Assembly (NCBI RefSeq): GCF_050587365.1
Contig: NZ_JBOBFV010000001.1
Location: 1,364,001-1,428,000 of the forward strand
From: Plantibacter auratus
GTDB taxonomy: Bacteria; Actinomycetota; Actinomycetes; Actinomycetales; Microbacteriaceae
Length of the DNA: 64,000 nt
Reading direction: 5' to 3'
Shown piece by piece: positions 51,156 to 59,983 of this stretch; the stretch's first letter is position 1, and the number at the start of each line of letters is the position of its first letter. A model generated the notes under the pieces. The model was not told the DNA's origin. It did not search any database and saw nothing but the letters and a program-made list of their open reading frames with translations. The translations under genes and the position numbers were made by a program.

Positions 51156-51839
51156 TCAGGACGCCGCGGGCTTCGGGTAGTCCTTCTCGAGCTCTGCCTG
51201 GATCTGGTCGAGCTTCAACCGCAGCTGCTGGTTCGGCTCGTTGCCGATGATCGCGAACCGCAGCTGGTCGATGACACTGTGAACGTGCCATGCGTGGTCC
51301 TCGACCCGCTTCTGCGAGTTGAGCACGAGGTTCAGTGCGTACCGGTCTTCGTCGTTGAACATGTCGTCCTCCTGGGCTGGTGTCGGTCGGCCGGCGGATG
51401 CCGAACCGGATGCTGCTGCGATGCGTGGTGCCGGGTCCTCGAGAGGCGTGTTGCCGAGAGCCGCAGCACGTGAGGACGATTCGACGGGGGTGAGGGTGGT
51501 GTGGATGTGTGCGCCGTCCCACAGCGACCCGGGGTTGTCGCCGCGCCCTGCGACCTCAGCGAACTTCGTCCCGGCAGGAACCCACCCGTTCGTGAACGAC
51601 TGCACACCGCGAAGGTGCGCCCACCCGGCGTGCTTGCCGTCCGCAGCGAGACGTGCGCCGACGACGAGACCAAGCCCGGAAGACGACCCGACGTACTCGA
51701 TGACCATGTCCTCGTACGCCACAACAGCGTCACCAGCGGAGGCGTAGAAGTCGACGCCTCGGTGACCGATCGTCGGATCGTAGAACGGGCCCTTAGCGCC
51801 GAACGGTGTCCCCTGTCGGGAATATGCGGGGTACGTCAT
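51156..51839 (-). CDS. M23 peptidase endolysin
   Basis: A 227-residue protein without a signal peptide. The N-terminal LytM/M23 domain has HRGVDFYAS (H and D zinc ligands), GWAHLRGV and GAHIHTTL with the late His. A Ser/Pro linker follows, then a C-terminal helical part (NLVLNSQKRVEDHAWHVHSV, LRLKLDQIQAELEKDY). The order of lysin followed by three small membrane proteins forms a lysis cassette. It should cut peptide cross-links of host peptidoglycan. Confidence 0.88.
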   Translation of the reverse strand: MTYPAYSRQGTPFGAKGPFYDPTIGHRGVDFYASAGDAVVAYEDMVIEYVGSSSGLGLVVGARLAADGKHAGWAHLRGVQSFTNGWVPAGTKFAEVAGRGDNPGSLWDGAHIHTTLTPVESSSRAAALGNTPLEDPAPRIAAASGSASAGRPTPAQEDDMFNDEDRYALNLVLNSQKRVEDHAWHVHSVIDQLRFAIIGNEPNQQLRLKLDQIQAELEKDYPKPAAS

Positions 51840-51843
51840 GTCG

Positions 51844-52416
51844 TCACCAGCTCACGTCAGTGCGGAACGCGATGTTCACTCGCGCCGCAGTCGAAGTGGT
51901 GTTGGACACTGCCTGCGTGACGACCGTGCCGTCCGTGTTCACAACACCAGAGAAGAAACCCGTCGAACCACCCGACACAAGCACCCCGTTGAACCCAACA
52001 GGCTGCGACGGGCGGGCACCGACCGGGAGCGTGCAGATCACCACAAGGGCGGTGATGCCCGCCGCACGGGAGAACAGGGCGTCCAAACGGATCTCGTCCA
52101 GACGGCGAGTCAGAGAAGACCCGGCACCCCACGTCCACGCTGGGGCGGAAGTGTTCATCGTCGGAGCAACGAACGTTCCCCTGATACCTGCCGTGTTCAC
52201 CCAACCCGTGTTCGTCCACGTGTACTTCTGGGCGACACCCGAAACCCACAGTTCCCGTCCTTCCCAGTTCCCCGACGACGGAAGGTCCATGACCATATCC
52301 ACAGACGGGTCGAGACGATCCGACGCCGCATCGGACACCTTCGTCAGGTCAACGGCGAAGTTCGCAGCATCCGTGTTCGCGAACGTCGGCATGCCCTTCG
52401 CATCAGTACCAGCCAT
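51844..52416 (-). CDS. Phage structural/minor tail protein
   Basis: A 190-residue protein from ATG 52416 (TTTGGAGG upstream). The N-terminus KGMPTFANTDAANFAVDLTKVSDA is typical of actinophage proteins encoded after the tail hub; the rest is beta-rich, Trp/Gly/Thr-heavy (KYTWTNTGWVNTAG). It is probably a small tail tip or decoration protein. No enzymatic motif. Confidence 0.65.
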   Translation of the reverse strand: MAGTDAKGMPTFANTDAANFAVDLTKVSDAASDRLDPSVDMVMDLPSSGNWEGRELWVSGVAQKYTWTNTGWVNTAGIRGTFVAPTMNTSAPAWTWGAGSSLTRRLDEIRLDALFSRAAGITALVVICTLPVGARPSQPVGFNGVLVSGGSTGFFSGVVNTDGTVVTQAVSNTTSTAARVNIAFRTDVSW

Positions 52417-52433
52417 GCTTCCTCCAAAGAAAA

Positions 52434-52455
52434 ACGCCCCCAAAGTTGGGAGCGT
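52434..52455 (-). terminator. Short terminator in the tail operon
   Basis: ACGCTCCCAA and TTGGGGGCGT, a 10-bp stem with one mismatch, followed on the minus strand by TTTTC. It lies 17 bases after the stop at 52472 and just before the next gene's ribosome binding site. Confidence 0.6.
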
Positions 52456-52471
52456 GGATGAGTGGGGCGGA

Positions 52472-53362
52472 TCAGGCCCAAGAGATCGACAGGGCACCAG
52501 ATGTTGAGGCGGGTTGCCATTCCATCCACCCCGAAGCGGACGCCTGCACAGACCCGATACCGAACGCGGTGCCCGACTTCATCGCGGCACCCCATGCGAG
52601 AGGAAGCTGCTTGTACCCCGACCCCTGCGACACCACGAACGTGTCCAGTGCGGAAGGTGGCGCACCTGCACGGCCACCGTCGGCGTGCAACGTCAACGTG
52701 ACGTTCGACGACGGGGCTTGGTTCGCTGCCACCTGGATCCCGAACCCGGTGACCGTTGCGCCGGCCGGAACCGAATCGCGCACCTGAGTGCCGTACCAGT
52801 AGAACCCCGACCTGGTGTCCGACACGGAGAACGTGTTGTCCGACCAGCCGCCGGAACGCCAGGTTGCGGAGTCCGTAGCAAAGAACGATCGCGCCCCTGA
52901 GCCGCCGCCTGGGGTCACAGGAACCTCAGGGGTGGTACCTGTCTCATCAGCGGACGAAACACCCAGCACGACCCCGTTGGCAGCCCAGTGGAGCATCACC
53001 CTGGATGATGCGATAGGCGGTTCGCCCATGTAGGGGACGATGTACTCGCGCCCATCATCAGCAGCGACCGTCACACGACCAGAAGTCGCATCACCCACCG
53101 TGGTACCCGTCGCCGCGTTCGGGACCATCCCCAAACAAATCGGCTGACCACCGAGGAAACCAACCCACACCGCTTGCCCCGGGAACGGTGCTGCGTTGAC
53201 CATCGGCATTGCCAGGCCCGCAGCACCACCGGCACCACCAACGTTGACCATCGCCAACCGGTTCGGCCAGTCAATGGACACACACACGCCCTGCGACAGC
53301 GACGAAGCGCCAGCATCAGAAGATGCCCGGTCGTTGGCCTGAGATTCCCCCAGCCCTACCAT
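52472..53362 (-). CDS. Phage minor tail protein
   Basis: A 296-residue protein. The N-terminal half is an OB-like fold (GVCVSIDWPNRLAMVNVGG, GQAVWVGFLGGQPICLGMV), as in baseplate or tail-tip proteins. The second half is a jelly-roll-like domain (WSDNTFSVSDTRSGFYWYG, GFGIQVAANQAPSSNVTLTL) that may bind sugars. It overlaps the upstream gene by seven bases. Confidence 0.72.
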   Translation of the reverse strand: MVGLGESQANDRASSDAGASSLSQGVCVSIDWPNRLAMVNVGGAGGAAGLAMPMVNAAPFPGQAVWVGFLGGQPICLGMVPNAATGTTVGDATSGRVTVAADDGREYIVPYMGEPPIASSRVMLHWAANGVVLGVSSADETGTTPEVPVTPGGGSGARSFFATDSATWRSGGWSDNTFSVSDTRSGFYWYGTQVRDSVPAGATVTGFGIQVAANQAPSSNVTLTLHADGGRAGAPPSALDTFVVSQGSGYKQLPLAWGAAMKSGTAFGIGSVQASASGWMEWQPASTSGALSISWA

Positions 53363-54462
53363 GTGTCCGAAGCAATCAGCTCGAGCGTCATCGAAGCAGT
53401 CGGGTCGAAGCTGTACCGCATCGCAGTCACCTCACCCTTCACCACACGACCCGACGCCGGATCCGTCACCTGCCCGAAATCACCGAGCTCGATATGCGGT
53501 TGCGGCAGACACGTGATCTTCGTGGTCTTCGACTGACGGGTGGACACACGCGCCAACACTGTCGCCGCCGCCTCATCCACCTTCGCCTGCGTGTCCAACA
53601 GTGGAGACGAATATCGGTACGTGCGGCCACCGATCGGACGTGTCACCGCAAGAGGATTCGACTCGTCCAGGATCTGCCGGAAAGCGACCAGGTCGTTGCC
53701 GCCGATCGACGACTTCACCTGCACCTGGTTGTAGAAGTTGTTCGACATTGAATCGTCCATGTCGATGACACCGTTGATCTCGAACACTGGTGTGGTCGAC
53801 GTCAACCATGCATCCTTCACCCGGGCCGTCAACGCACCCTGACGGGTCATGTGCGGCACCCCACCGATCGAATCCAACAGTTCGGTGATCGCATCCAACC
53901 GGGACCGGTACGTCACCCCCGCAGGCACGGCACGGTCGGTGAGTGTCTGTACGATCGGGATCGGAGACAGCCGCCGGATCTCATCCCACACCGAGTTCCC
54001 GGCGACCGGACCCTCAGCTTTCAGGAAATCATCGGCGTCGATCTGCTCGAACCGGTCCGACAGTTTCAGCTCAGCAGACCAACCCACGACACCCAACTGC
54101 GACGGGTAACGCCGGAAATACTCTCGAGCGGACGGGATCTCCGTGATACGGAACCGTCCCATCGGGATCGACCACACCTTCGGGCCAACAGTCACCGTCC
54201 GCTCAAGCACGATCTCCTGACCGAACGGCGCCAACGGATCCGTCTTCCCCTTCGGCACAAACGAAGCCCCGTCGTTCGACAGGTACATGGACCCCTGCCC
54301 CTGGATCTTCGCGTCACCGTTGAACGACAACGACCCCGACTTCCAATCCGCCGGCACACTCTCAATCGTCGTCTTCGCACCGTACACAGCCGAAGCACGC
54401 CACCCAGGATCGTGACCCTCGTTCAACGCCTCCAACAGTTCAGGCTCAAGAGCAAGCACCAT
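53356..54462 (-). CDS. Phage tail tip/baseplate hub-like protein
   Basis: A 368-residue protein. Order: beta-rich start with WRASAVYGAKT, a domain with WSIPMGRFRITEIPS, then LSDRFEQIDADDFL and a C-terminal hub-like part (NNFYNQVQVKSSIGG, THRPIGG-like TRPIGGRTYRYSSPLLD). Such a set is found in siphovirus minor tail proteins that follow the tape measure (DUF5047-type). Its start overlaps the upstream stop by one base. Confidence 0.72.
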   Translation of the reverse strand: MVLALEPELLEALNEGHDPGWRASAVYGAKTTIESVPADWKSGSLSFNGDAKIQGQGSMYLSNDGASFVPKGKTDPLAPFGQEIVLERTVTVGPKVWSIPMGRFRITEIPSAREYFRRYPSQLGVVGWSAELKLSDRFEQIDADDFLKAEGPVAGNSVWDEIRRLSPIPIVQTLTDRAVPAGVTYRSRLDAITELLDSIGGVPHMTRQGALTARVKDAWLTSTTPVFEINGVIDMDDSMSNNFYNQVQVKSSIGGNDLVAFRQILDESNPLAVTRPIGGRTYRYSSPLLDTQAKVDEAAATVLARVSTRQSKTTKITCLPQPHIELGDFGQVTDPASGRVVKGEVTAMRYSFDPTASMTLELIASDTW

Positions 54463-55370
54463 CAGACACCTCCCGGCGGGTTCCGCAAAGCATCCAGATA
54501 CGTCAGGTAGGCGGCGTTGAAGTCCCCATAGGTGGGGAACGCGTCGTTGTACATCTGGTACGTGATGATCGGCACCTGCACATCAAGCGGCGAAGAATCC
54601 GTCTCGTCACCCTCAATGTCCCAACGCACCCACTCGCCACCCCACTGCACATCCTGAGGAACCTGCTTCACCGTCCCCACAACCGCATAGAACAGCGGAG
54701 GCAACCGTGACGGTGGCGCAGAACGCACCAACACCAGCGTTGCGTCGAGGATGCCGTCGAGCTCATCAGCCGCTTCGATCGTGCGCGTGTTGCATACCAG
54801 CGGGATGCCCTCGAGCTTCCCCGCCAACCCCATCAACGTGATGATGCGGCCCGACACGTTGTGCTGCTCATACGGGCGCTTCCGAGTCAGCACGCCACCG
54901 AATTCAGAATGCCCATCCACAGCGATCGACGAAGCCGGTGCCAATGGGTCACTGATGACCACCTGATCGCCGGGCCAAGCAATCGTCACCGTCGCCTCAT
55001 TGGTGATACCCAACGACTCGCCCGAAACGTCGTACAGTTCCGCCCGGTACGTCACCGGGATACCCAACGGCACCTCATAGTCGACGACCACGAACGCCCC
55101 AGACGCAGGCTCACGCAACGCACCCCGCACCGTCGTCTGGTACTTCCCAAACAGACGGAACAGGGTGATCGTCGCATCCTCCGGGACAGCCGACACAGTG
55201 ACCTGCACTCGAGGTCGAGACAGGTCACCGAACGGAATCGCCGTCAACAGGTTCACGGGGATCTCGTACAACCCCGGGATCGACGTCTCACTCAACCCGA
55301 CCGTCGAATACAGGCCCGGCTCCATCTCAACCAACCCTGCAGGAACATCTACCAGACCCTCATCGGGCAT
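54462..55370 (-). CDS. Phage minor tail protein (distal-tail-like)
   Basis: A 302-residue beta-rich protein directly downstream of the tape measure gene, where the distal tail protein or its equivalent is normally encoded. VTVSAVPEDATITLFRLFG and VPLGIPVTYRAELYDVSGE are fibronectin III-like strands. The C-terminal end has WGGEWVRWDIEGDET. ATG 55370 overlaps the tape measure stop by one base. Confidence 0.7.
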   Translation of the reverse strand: MPDEGLVDVPAGLVEMEPGLYSTVGLSETSIPGLYEIPVNLLTAIPFGDLSRPRVQVTVSAVPEDATITLFRLFGKYQTTVRGALREPASGAFVVVDYEVPLGIPVTYRAELYDVSGESLGITNEATVTIAWPGDQVVISDPLAPASSIAVDGHSEFGGVLTRKRPYEQHNVSGRIITLMGLAGKLEGIPLVCNTRTIEAADELDGILDATLVLVRSAPPSRLPPLFYAVVGTVKQVPQDVQWGGEWVRWDIEGDETDSSPLDVQVPIITYQMYNDAFPTYGDFNAAYLTYLDALRNPPGGV

Positions 55371-58159
55371 CAGATCCTCCTAGCGCCGGCACGAGACCGA
55401 TCGGATTCTTGAGCGAGACGGAACTCGACCGTCTCCCCAGCGACACCCTGGATCATGCCGATCAGGGTTCCGTTAGACGTGACGATCGGCGCGTTGAAAC
55501 TGACCTGCGGTGCGGCGACCATGTACGGCGCAGCCTGAGACCCAGGCCCGTTCACATATCCGCCCTCAGCGAACCCAGGGACACCGAGACGACGACCGGT
55601 CTCCCCCCAAATGTCCAGCGACCTCGAGCGCTTGGACGGCGCCAGAGGAATGTACGACTCACCGCCCGTCTCCGGCTCGCCCCACACCCGCCACGAACCA
55701 GCCGGGGCGATCTGCGCCACATGGTTCTCGCGCATCCCGCCATTCGCGTAGAAGTCCAGAACGCCACCATTCGCCTGAGCAACCGAAGCGCGGCCATCCT
55801 GCGACCCGCCTGAGCTTCCGCCAAAGAGCGGCATTCTGCCAACCAGTTCGATCACTTCACGCATTGCCTGCTTCACGCGATCCAAGTTCGCCACTGCCGC
55901 ATCAGCGCCAGTCAACGTCACCGCGGTAGTAACCGCCGCCGGGGTGGCAATGAGCTGATTCGCGTACCGCTCAGCCGCCTCGCGCGACTCACCCAACGCC
56001 ATACGCGCATCGATGATCCGCTGCCGGCCAGCATCCAAAGCACCAGCAATCTGCTCTGTCGTCCCACCAACCGCGGCAATAGCTGCCGCATTCTCATTCG
56101 CCGCACGAGCGGCAGACAGAAGCGAGTTGGCAGTGTCGCTGCCAGCCTGAGTCGTCACGTCGAGCGACGCGGAACCCGAGTCCAGGTTCTCTTGCAGATC
56201 ACGGAGCGCATCGTACAGAGCGACCGTGGTCTCCTCGAGATCGAACTGAGCCGAACCGAAGTTGCGGATCTCCTCTGCCAGCTCCGAGATTGAATCGGTG
56301 GTATCGGACGCGACCCCAGCGAGCTCCTCGAGGGACTGCGCCTGAGCTTCGGCCGACTCGGTTGCCCCCTCGTCTGCCTCCTGCTTCTGCTTCGCCGCCT
56401 CAGTAGCATCCTCAATCGACGATGCGCTGCCCTTCACTGTGTCGTTCAACAGCTTCGCAGCCGTCTCGTACTCGTACGTGTTCAGGCCAGTGCGCTTCAG
56501 TGCATCAGCGAGCTCGGCGTTCGACATCTTCGTGACAAGAGTCTGCTTGGAAACCTCTTCGAGAGCGTCAGCATTTCCCAACGCCGCCGCGGTAGCGACA
56601 TCGAGGCTGATTCCCAGTTTCTCGGCAGCGTCGTACGCGGACCCATTGTTCATCCAGAGGAAGGACTGCTGCGCTGCCAGGTTGCCCTTCACCATGTCGC
56701 GTGTTGCGTCAGTGATCCGCCCGGAAGCTGAATCCATCGTCCCCGCAAGAGCTTCCGTCCGTGCGGCAGCCTCAGCCTGGGATGCTCCGAACATGGTCAG
56801 AGCGGCAATGGCGATACCGATCGCGATACCCCAAGGCCCAGCGAGGACGCCCATCACGCCACGAGCAGCGCCAGCAACAGCCGGGAACGCCGTGTTCAGC
56901 GTCGCAAGCGCCAGACGGAACTCGACAACCTTCGGGACCGCGAGCAGGAATGCCCCGCCCGCCAGACCGATAACCGCAACAAGTGCACCTACCGCGAGAA
57001 GACCGCTCTGCACTGGGGCAGGCAAGGCGTTGTAGCCATCGATCAGGCCAGTGAGTGCCTGGATCATGTCGCGGAGCACATCATTGCCGCCCGAACCCGT
57101 CTGGATCAGAGCAGTGTCGAACGCGCCGCCGAGCGCTTCGACGTCACCGGACAGGTTGTCGAGACGCATCGCAGCAGTCTCGGCCGCGTAGCCGGTGTCA
57201 TCAACCTTGTCTGTCCAGTCTGCGATACCTTCAGCGCCCTGGTTGTAGATGACGGAAGCAGCGCGGACAGCGTCTGAGCCGAAGATGACACCGAGAGCAG
57301 AGTTGCGTGCCTCGGGGGTCAGGTCCTTCAACGACTGCTGAAGGTTCCCGGCAAACTTTTCCATACCGATGAACTGGCCCTGCGCGTCGTACGCGGAGAT
57401 GCCAAGCTCGTCCATCTTCTCTTTGGCCTCGGCGGACTGCGGGGTGAGGCGCTGCAACATCGATTTGAACGACGTGCCGGCATCAGAACCGATCAGGCCG
57501 GCCGATGCGAACGCCGCCAGGGTTCCCGTGGTCTCCTCAATAGAGAGGCCAGTCTGAGACGCAACAAGGCCACCCTGGTTGAGGGCGCCGGCAAGCTCCT
57601 CAACAGAACCCTGCGCCTTACCCGCACCAGCAGCAAGAAGATCCGCAATGTGGGGGACGTCGGAACCGGCGACACCGAACTGTGTCATAGCAGTAGCGGC
57701 GATCGCTGCGGCATCGGCAACACCGAGACCGCCAGCAGCGGCAAGGTCGAGCGCGCCGGTCAAGCCGCCACCCATGATCTCAGCGGTCGAGATACCAGCC
57801 TTCGCCAGCTCCTCGATCGCGTTCGCCGATTCAGTTGCGGAGAACACGGTCGTAGCGCCAGCCTCGATCGCCGCGTCACGCAGCAGGCCCATGTTCGCGG
57901 CAGACTCGTGCGTTGCCGCCTGCACATACGACATCGACTGGTCGAACTCAGCGAACTTCGCAATCGCCACACCAACACCCGCAGCAGCAGCGAGGCCGAT
58001 CCCCGTAAGTCCGCGTCCAACGGTCTCCGACTCGCCACGGAACTGGGTTCCGAGACGCGTCGTGGCGGCCTGAGCCTGAGACATTCCCGCAGTGAAACCC
58101 TGAACATTCGCGAGCAACCGCACCATTACTGTTCTGTCGGCGATGATCACCACCCCCAA
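55370..58159 (-). CDS. Phage tail tape measure protein
   Basis: A 929-codon gene. The N-terminus has ADRTVMVRLLANVQGFTAGM; the conserved TMP segment includes FDQSMSYVQAATHESAANMG and TTVFSATESANAIEELAKAG with repeated GITAG-like stretches. Two or three hydrophobic stretches (SGLLAVGALVAVIGLAGGAF, MGVLAGPWGIAIGIAIAAL) are usual in these proteins. It sets tail length: at about 0.15 nm per residue, near 140 nm. The start is uncertain: TTG 58159 or GTG 58153/58150. Confidence 0.93.
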   Translation of the reverse strand: MGVVIIADRTVMVRLLANVQGFTAGMSQAQAATTRLGTQFRGESETVGRGLTGIGLAAAAGVGVAIAKFAEFDQSMSYVQAATHESAANMGLLRDAAIEAGATTVFSATESANAIEELAKAGISTAEIMGGGLTGALDLAAAGGLGVADAAAIAATAMTQFGVAGSDVPHIADLLAAGAGKAQGSVEELAGALNQGGLVASQTGLSIEETTGTLAAFASAGLIGSDAGTSFKSMLQRLTPQSAEAKEKMDELGISAYDAQGQFIGMEKFAGNLQQSLKDLTPEARNSALGVIFGSDAVRAASVIYNQGAEGIADWTDKVDDTGYAAETAAMRLDNLSGDVEALGGAFDTALIQTGSGGNDVLRDMIQALTGLIDGYNALPAPVQSGLLAVGALVAVIGLAGGAFLLAVPKVVEFRLALATLNTAFPAVAGAARGVMGVLAGPWGIAIGIAIAALTMFGASQAEAAARTEALAGTMDSASGRITDATRDMVKGNLAAQQSFLWMNNGSAYDAAEKLGISLDVATAAALGNADALEEVSKQTLVTKMSNAELADALKRTGLNTYEYETAAKLLNDTVKGSASSIEDATEAAKQKQEADEGATESAEAQAQSLEELAGVASDTTDSISELAEEIRNFGSAQFDLEETTVALYDALRDLQENLDSGSASLDVTTQAGSDTANSLLSAARAANENAAAIAAVGGTTEQIAGALDAGRQRIIDARMALGESREAAERYANQLIATPAAVTTAVTLTGADAAVANLDRVKQAMREVIELVGRMPLFGGSSGGSQDGRASVAQANGGVLDFYANGGMRENHVAQIAPAGSWRVWGEPETGGESYIPLAPSKRSRSLDIWGETGRRLGVPGFAEGGYVNGPGSQAAPYMVAAPQVSFNAPIVTSNGTLIGMIQGVAGETVEFRLAQESDRSRAGARRI

Positions 58160-58178
58160 CTAGTCAGTGTTCGATTGG

Positions 58179-58607
58179 TTACCGGTCCTCGCGGCGCACC
58201 GACCACATGCGGCCGGCGTCAGCGTTCTCGCCCGAATACGCAGGCGCGGACTGCGCCTGCTTCAACGCCTCGCATGCGAAGCAACGCGACGGCGGGTCGA
58301 CGACGTAACGGATCGACCCGTCACGGTTGTCAGGGTTCGCGTCCATCGACGTCGACTCCGACAACAGGTGGCCGCACGGGCCATGACGGTCAGCATCAAT
58401 CGCGTCGAGCGCTGCTAGGAGCTCGTAGGACTCGGCGTCCCACTCGGACTCAGTGCGGCTCGTGGTCTCGACGAGCTTCCCGTTCTTGTACTTGTGCTTG
58501 GTAACCGTCTTCGGCTCCCACCCCCACAACCTGCGGGGTGCGATACCGAGCTGACGGGCCAACCTCACATCACGATGTAGCCGAGGGGACTCCCTCAGCC
58601 TCGCGAC
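58179..58607 (-). CDS. Tail assembly chaperone, frameshift extension (gpT part)
   Basis: This frame is reached by a -1 shift from the upstream gene at 58607 and runs to a stop at 58179, adding about 142 residues. The first part, VARLRESPRLHRDVRLARQL, continues GIAPRRLWGWEPK, the typical start of gpT-like parts in actinophages; a zinc-like CGHLL...CFAC pair lies later. An internal GTG at 58568 could be a start but has no ribosome binding site. The fusion G-T of about 318 residues binds the tape measure and recruits major tail protein. It lies just before the tape measure gene. Confidence 0.85.
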   Translation of the reverse strand, partial: VARLRESPRLHRDVRLARQLGIAPRRLWGWEPKTVTKHKYKNGKLVETTSRTESEWDAESYELLAALDAIDADRHGPCGHLLSESTSMDANPDNRDGSIRYVVDPPSRCFACEALKQAQSAPAYSGENADAGRMWSVRREDR

Positions 58608-58613
58608 AAAAAA
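58580..58613 (-). promoter_or_regulatory. Programmed -1 ribosomal frameshift signal
   Basis: The slippery heptamer T TTT TTG lies at 58613-58607 in the zero frame of the gpG gene (codons GAT TTT TTG). Seven bases later, GCTGAGGG (58599-58592) pairs with CCCTCGGC (58587-58580) around a 4-base loop, an 8-bp stem containing the zero-frame stop TGA. The -1 frame is open to 58179. Heptamer, spacer and stem all match the rule for -1 frameshifting. Confidence 0.88.
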
Positions 58614-59134
58614 TCGACACCACGTGCGCCCTGAAGCCGGTTGACCTCGATGACGGCGGCACCGATGCGGTCATGGTCGCCGTCCGTAAGGGACGCGATG
58701 ATCTTCGTCCACTGCTCGTCGGTGATGTCCTCGAGCGTGCCGTCGTCCTCAACAGACTTCGCGGTGCGCTTCGTGACGAACGTGAAGAAGTCTTGCGTGT
58801 TGAATCCCCACTTCGCGTCGCCCGCGTTGTTCTTGCGGGGCGGGTTCTGGATGACGAACTTGTTGTACTCGCCGTACGGGACCGCGGTGATCCGCAGCGT
58901 CACCGTCGCGACAAGCATTTCCTTCTCGATCGCGGTGATCTGCTTCTGCAGATCAGCAACCGGCGACGAACCCAGACGGGTGTCCTTCGCCGTGTCATCA
59001 CCGCGCGACTTGAGAGCATGCACAAGTTCGGCGTGCAACCTGTCACGCTCGGTGTTCAGCTCGCCATTCAGGCAAACCGCGACATCCTTGAACGCGAACT
59101 TCTGGGCGGCAAGAGCCGCATCAATCTTCGACAT
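58595..59134 (-). CDS. Tail assembly chaperone gpG
   Basis: A 179-residue protein between the major tail protein and tape measure genes, where siphoviruses encode the G chaperone. It is charged and helical in the middle (LQKQITAIEKEMLVATVTLR) with FNTQDFFTFVTKRTAKSV and ITDEQWTKIIASL in its C-terminal part. Near its 3' end it carries the slippery sequence that lets some ribosomes make the longer GT product. The short form would be made in excess, as in lambda. Confidence 0.85.
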   Translation of the reverse strand: MSKIDAALAAQKFAFKDVAVCLNGELNTERDRLHAELVHALKSRGDDTAKDTRLGSSPVADLQKQITAIEKEMLVATVTLRITAVPYGEYNKFVIQNPPRKNNAGDAKWGFNTQDFFTFVTKRTAKSVEDDGTLEDITDEQWTKIIASLTDGDHDRIGAAVIEVNRLQGARGVDFLSRG

Positions 59135-59171
59135 GTGTATCTCCCACGGTTCCCACGGTCAGAAAGAGGAG

Positions 59172-59211
59172 CCTGCTGCCGTCGCCCGTGGGCACACACG
59201 ACGGCAGCAGG
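59172..59211 (-). terminator. Hairpin after the major tail protein gene
   Basis: CCTGCTGCCGTCG (59172-59184) and CGACGGCAGCAGG (59199-59211) form a perfect 13-bp stem with a 14-base loop, 11 bases after the major tail stop. It probably reduces transcription into the chaperone and tape measure genes. Confidence 0.75.
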
Positions 59212-59222
59212 GGTCTAGAGGG

Positions 59223-59729
59223 TCAGGCGACGATCTGCTGGAAACGCACGACCGGGCCGGTGATGAAGAGCTTCTGCTCGATGCGGTCCACAGCGTTCGC
59301 TTCCGGCGCCATGACACGCTGCACGCCAGCCGTGTACGGCCACGCCTCGTACCAGTCGCCGACCGCGAACGCCTCATCAGCAGGCTTCTGGACACGCTTC
59401 ACAGCGACACCAGTGGTGCCCTTCTCGAGAGCGAGACGAGCCTCGTCATCGGCCGGCACGTCCAGGTTGAACGTGTACCGGATCGTCAGGCCAACACCGG
59501 TCTCACGGCCGGGCTGCTCGAAGTCCTGGATCGTGCACAGACGAGAGTCCGTGATCGTCCCCTGATCTCCGGTCGTCGCCCAACCGTCACCAGTCAGGTA
59601 GCAAGAGATGTCCGTGCTCGAGGACGCGTTCGCCTCAGTGAGCTTGATCGCCTCAGTGTCAGCCGCGGTCGTCAGAAGCACGACCTTGGTGTTGCCGTCG
59701 ACTGGAACTGAGGCAGGAGGGTTAGCCAT
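59223..59729 (-). CDS. Major tail protein
   Basis: A 168-residue protein from ATG 59729 (GAAAGGGG upstream). Composition and size match siphovirus tube proteins: DGNTKVVLLTTAADTEAIKL near the start, TIQDFEQPGRETGVGLTIRY in the middle, and an acidic, beta-rich rest. It lies directly before the chaperone genes. A longer frame to 59774 overlaps the spacer. Confidence 0.85.
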   Translation of the reverse strand: MANPPASVPVDGNTKVVLLTTAADTEAIKLTEANASSSTDISCYLTGDGWATTGDQGTITDSRLCTIQDFEQPGRETGVGLTIRYTFNLDVPADDEARLALEKGTTGVAVKRVQKPADEAFAVGDWYEAWPYTAGVQRVMAPEANAVDRIEQKLFITGPVVRFQQIVA

Positions 59730-59794
59730 GGTGGCCCCTTTCATTCGCGCCCACGGATGATTTACTGGGATCACACCGACGAAGCCGGTGAGTC

Positions 59795-59983
59795 TTAGGA
59801 GCCGTCAGCCTCAGGCTTCGGCGCTCGAGGTGTCTTGACGTTGTGCTTCGGCTTCCGAGGGAGCAGCGACGGCTCGAACCGGGTGAGCTTCACGTGCGCG
59901 TCCTCACGGAACTGCGACGGCAGAATGTCGTACTGGTGGCCGGTGTCCTTGTCGCGGACACGGATGAACTTCGCACGCATCAT
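59795..59983 (-). CDS. Small basic phage protein
   Basis: A 62-residue protein (MMRAKFIRVRDKDTGHQYDI...), rich in Lys, Arg and Pro at the C-terminus. The start IRVRDKDTGHQYD resembles short actinophage proteins encoded between tail terminator and major tail protein. The ribosome binding site GAAGGGG lies within the end of the preceding gene. Function unknown. Confidence 0.65.
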   Translation of the reverse strand: MMRAKFIRVRDKDTGHQYDILPSQFREDAHVKLTRFEPSLLPRKPKHNVKTPRAPKPEADGS

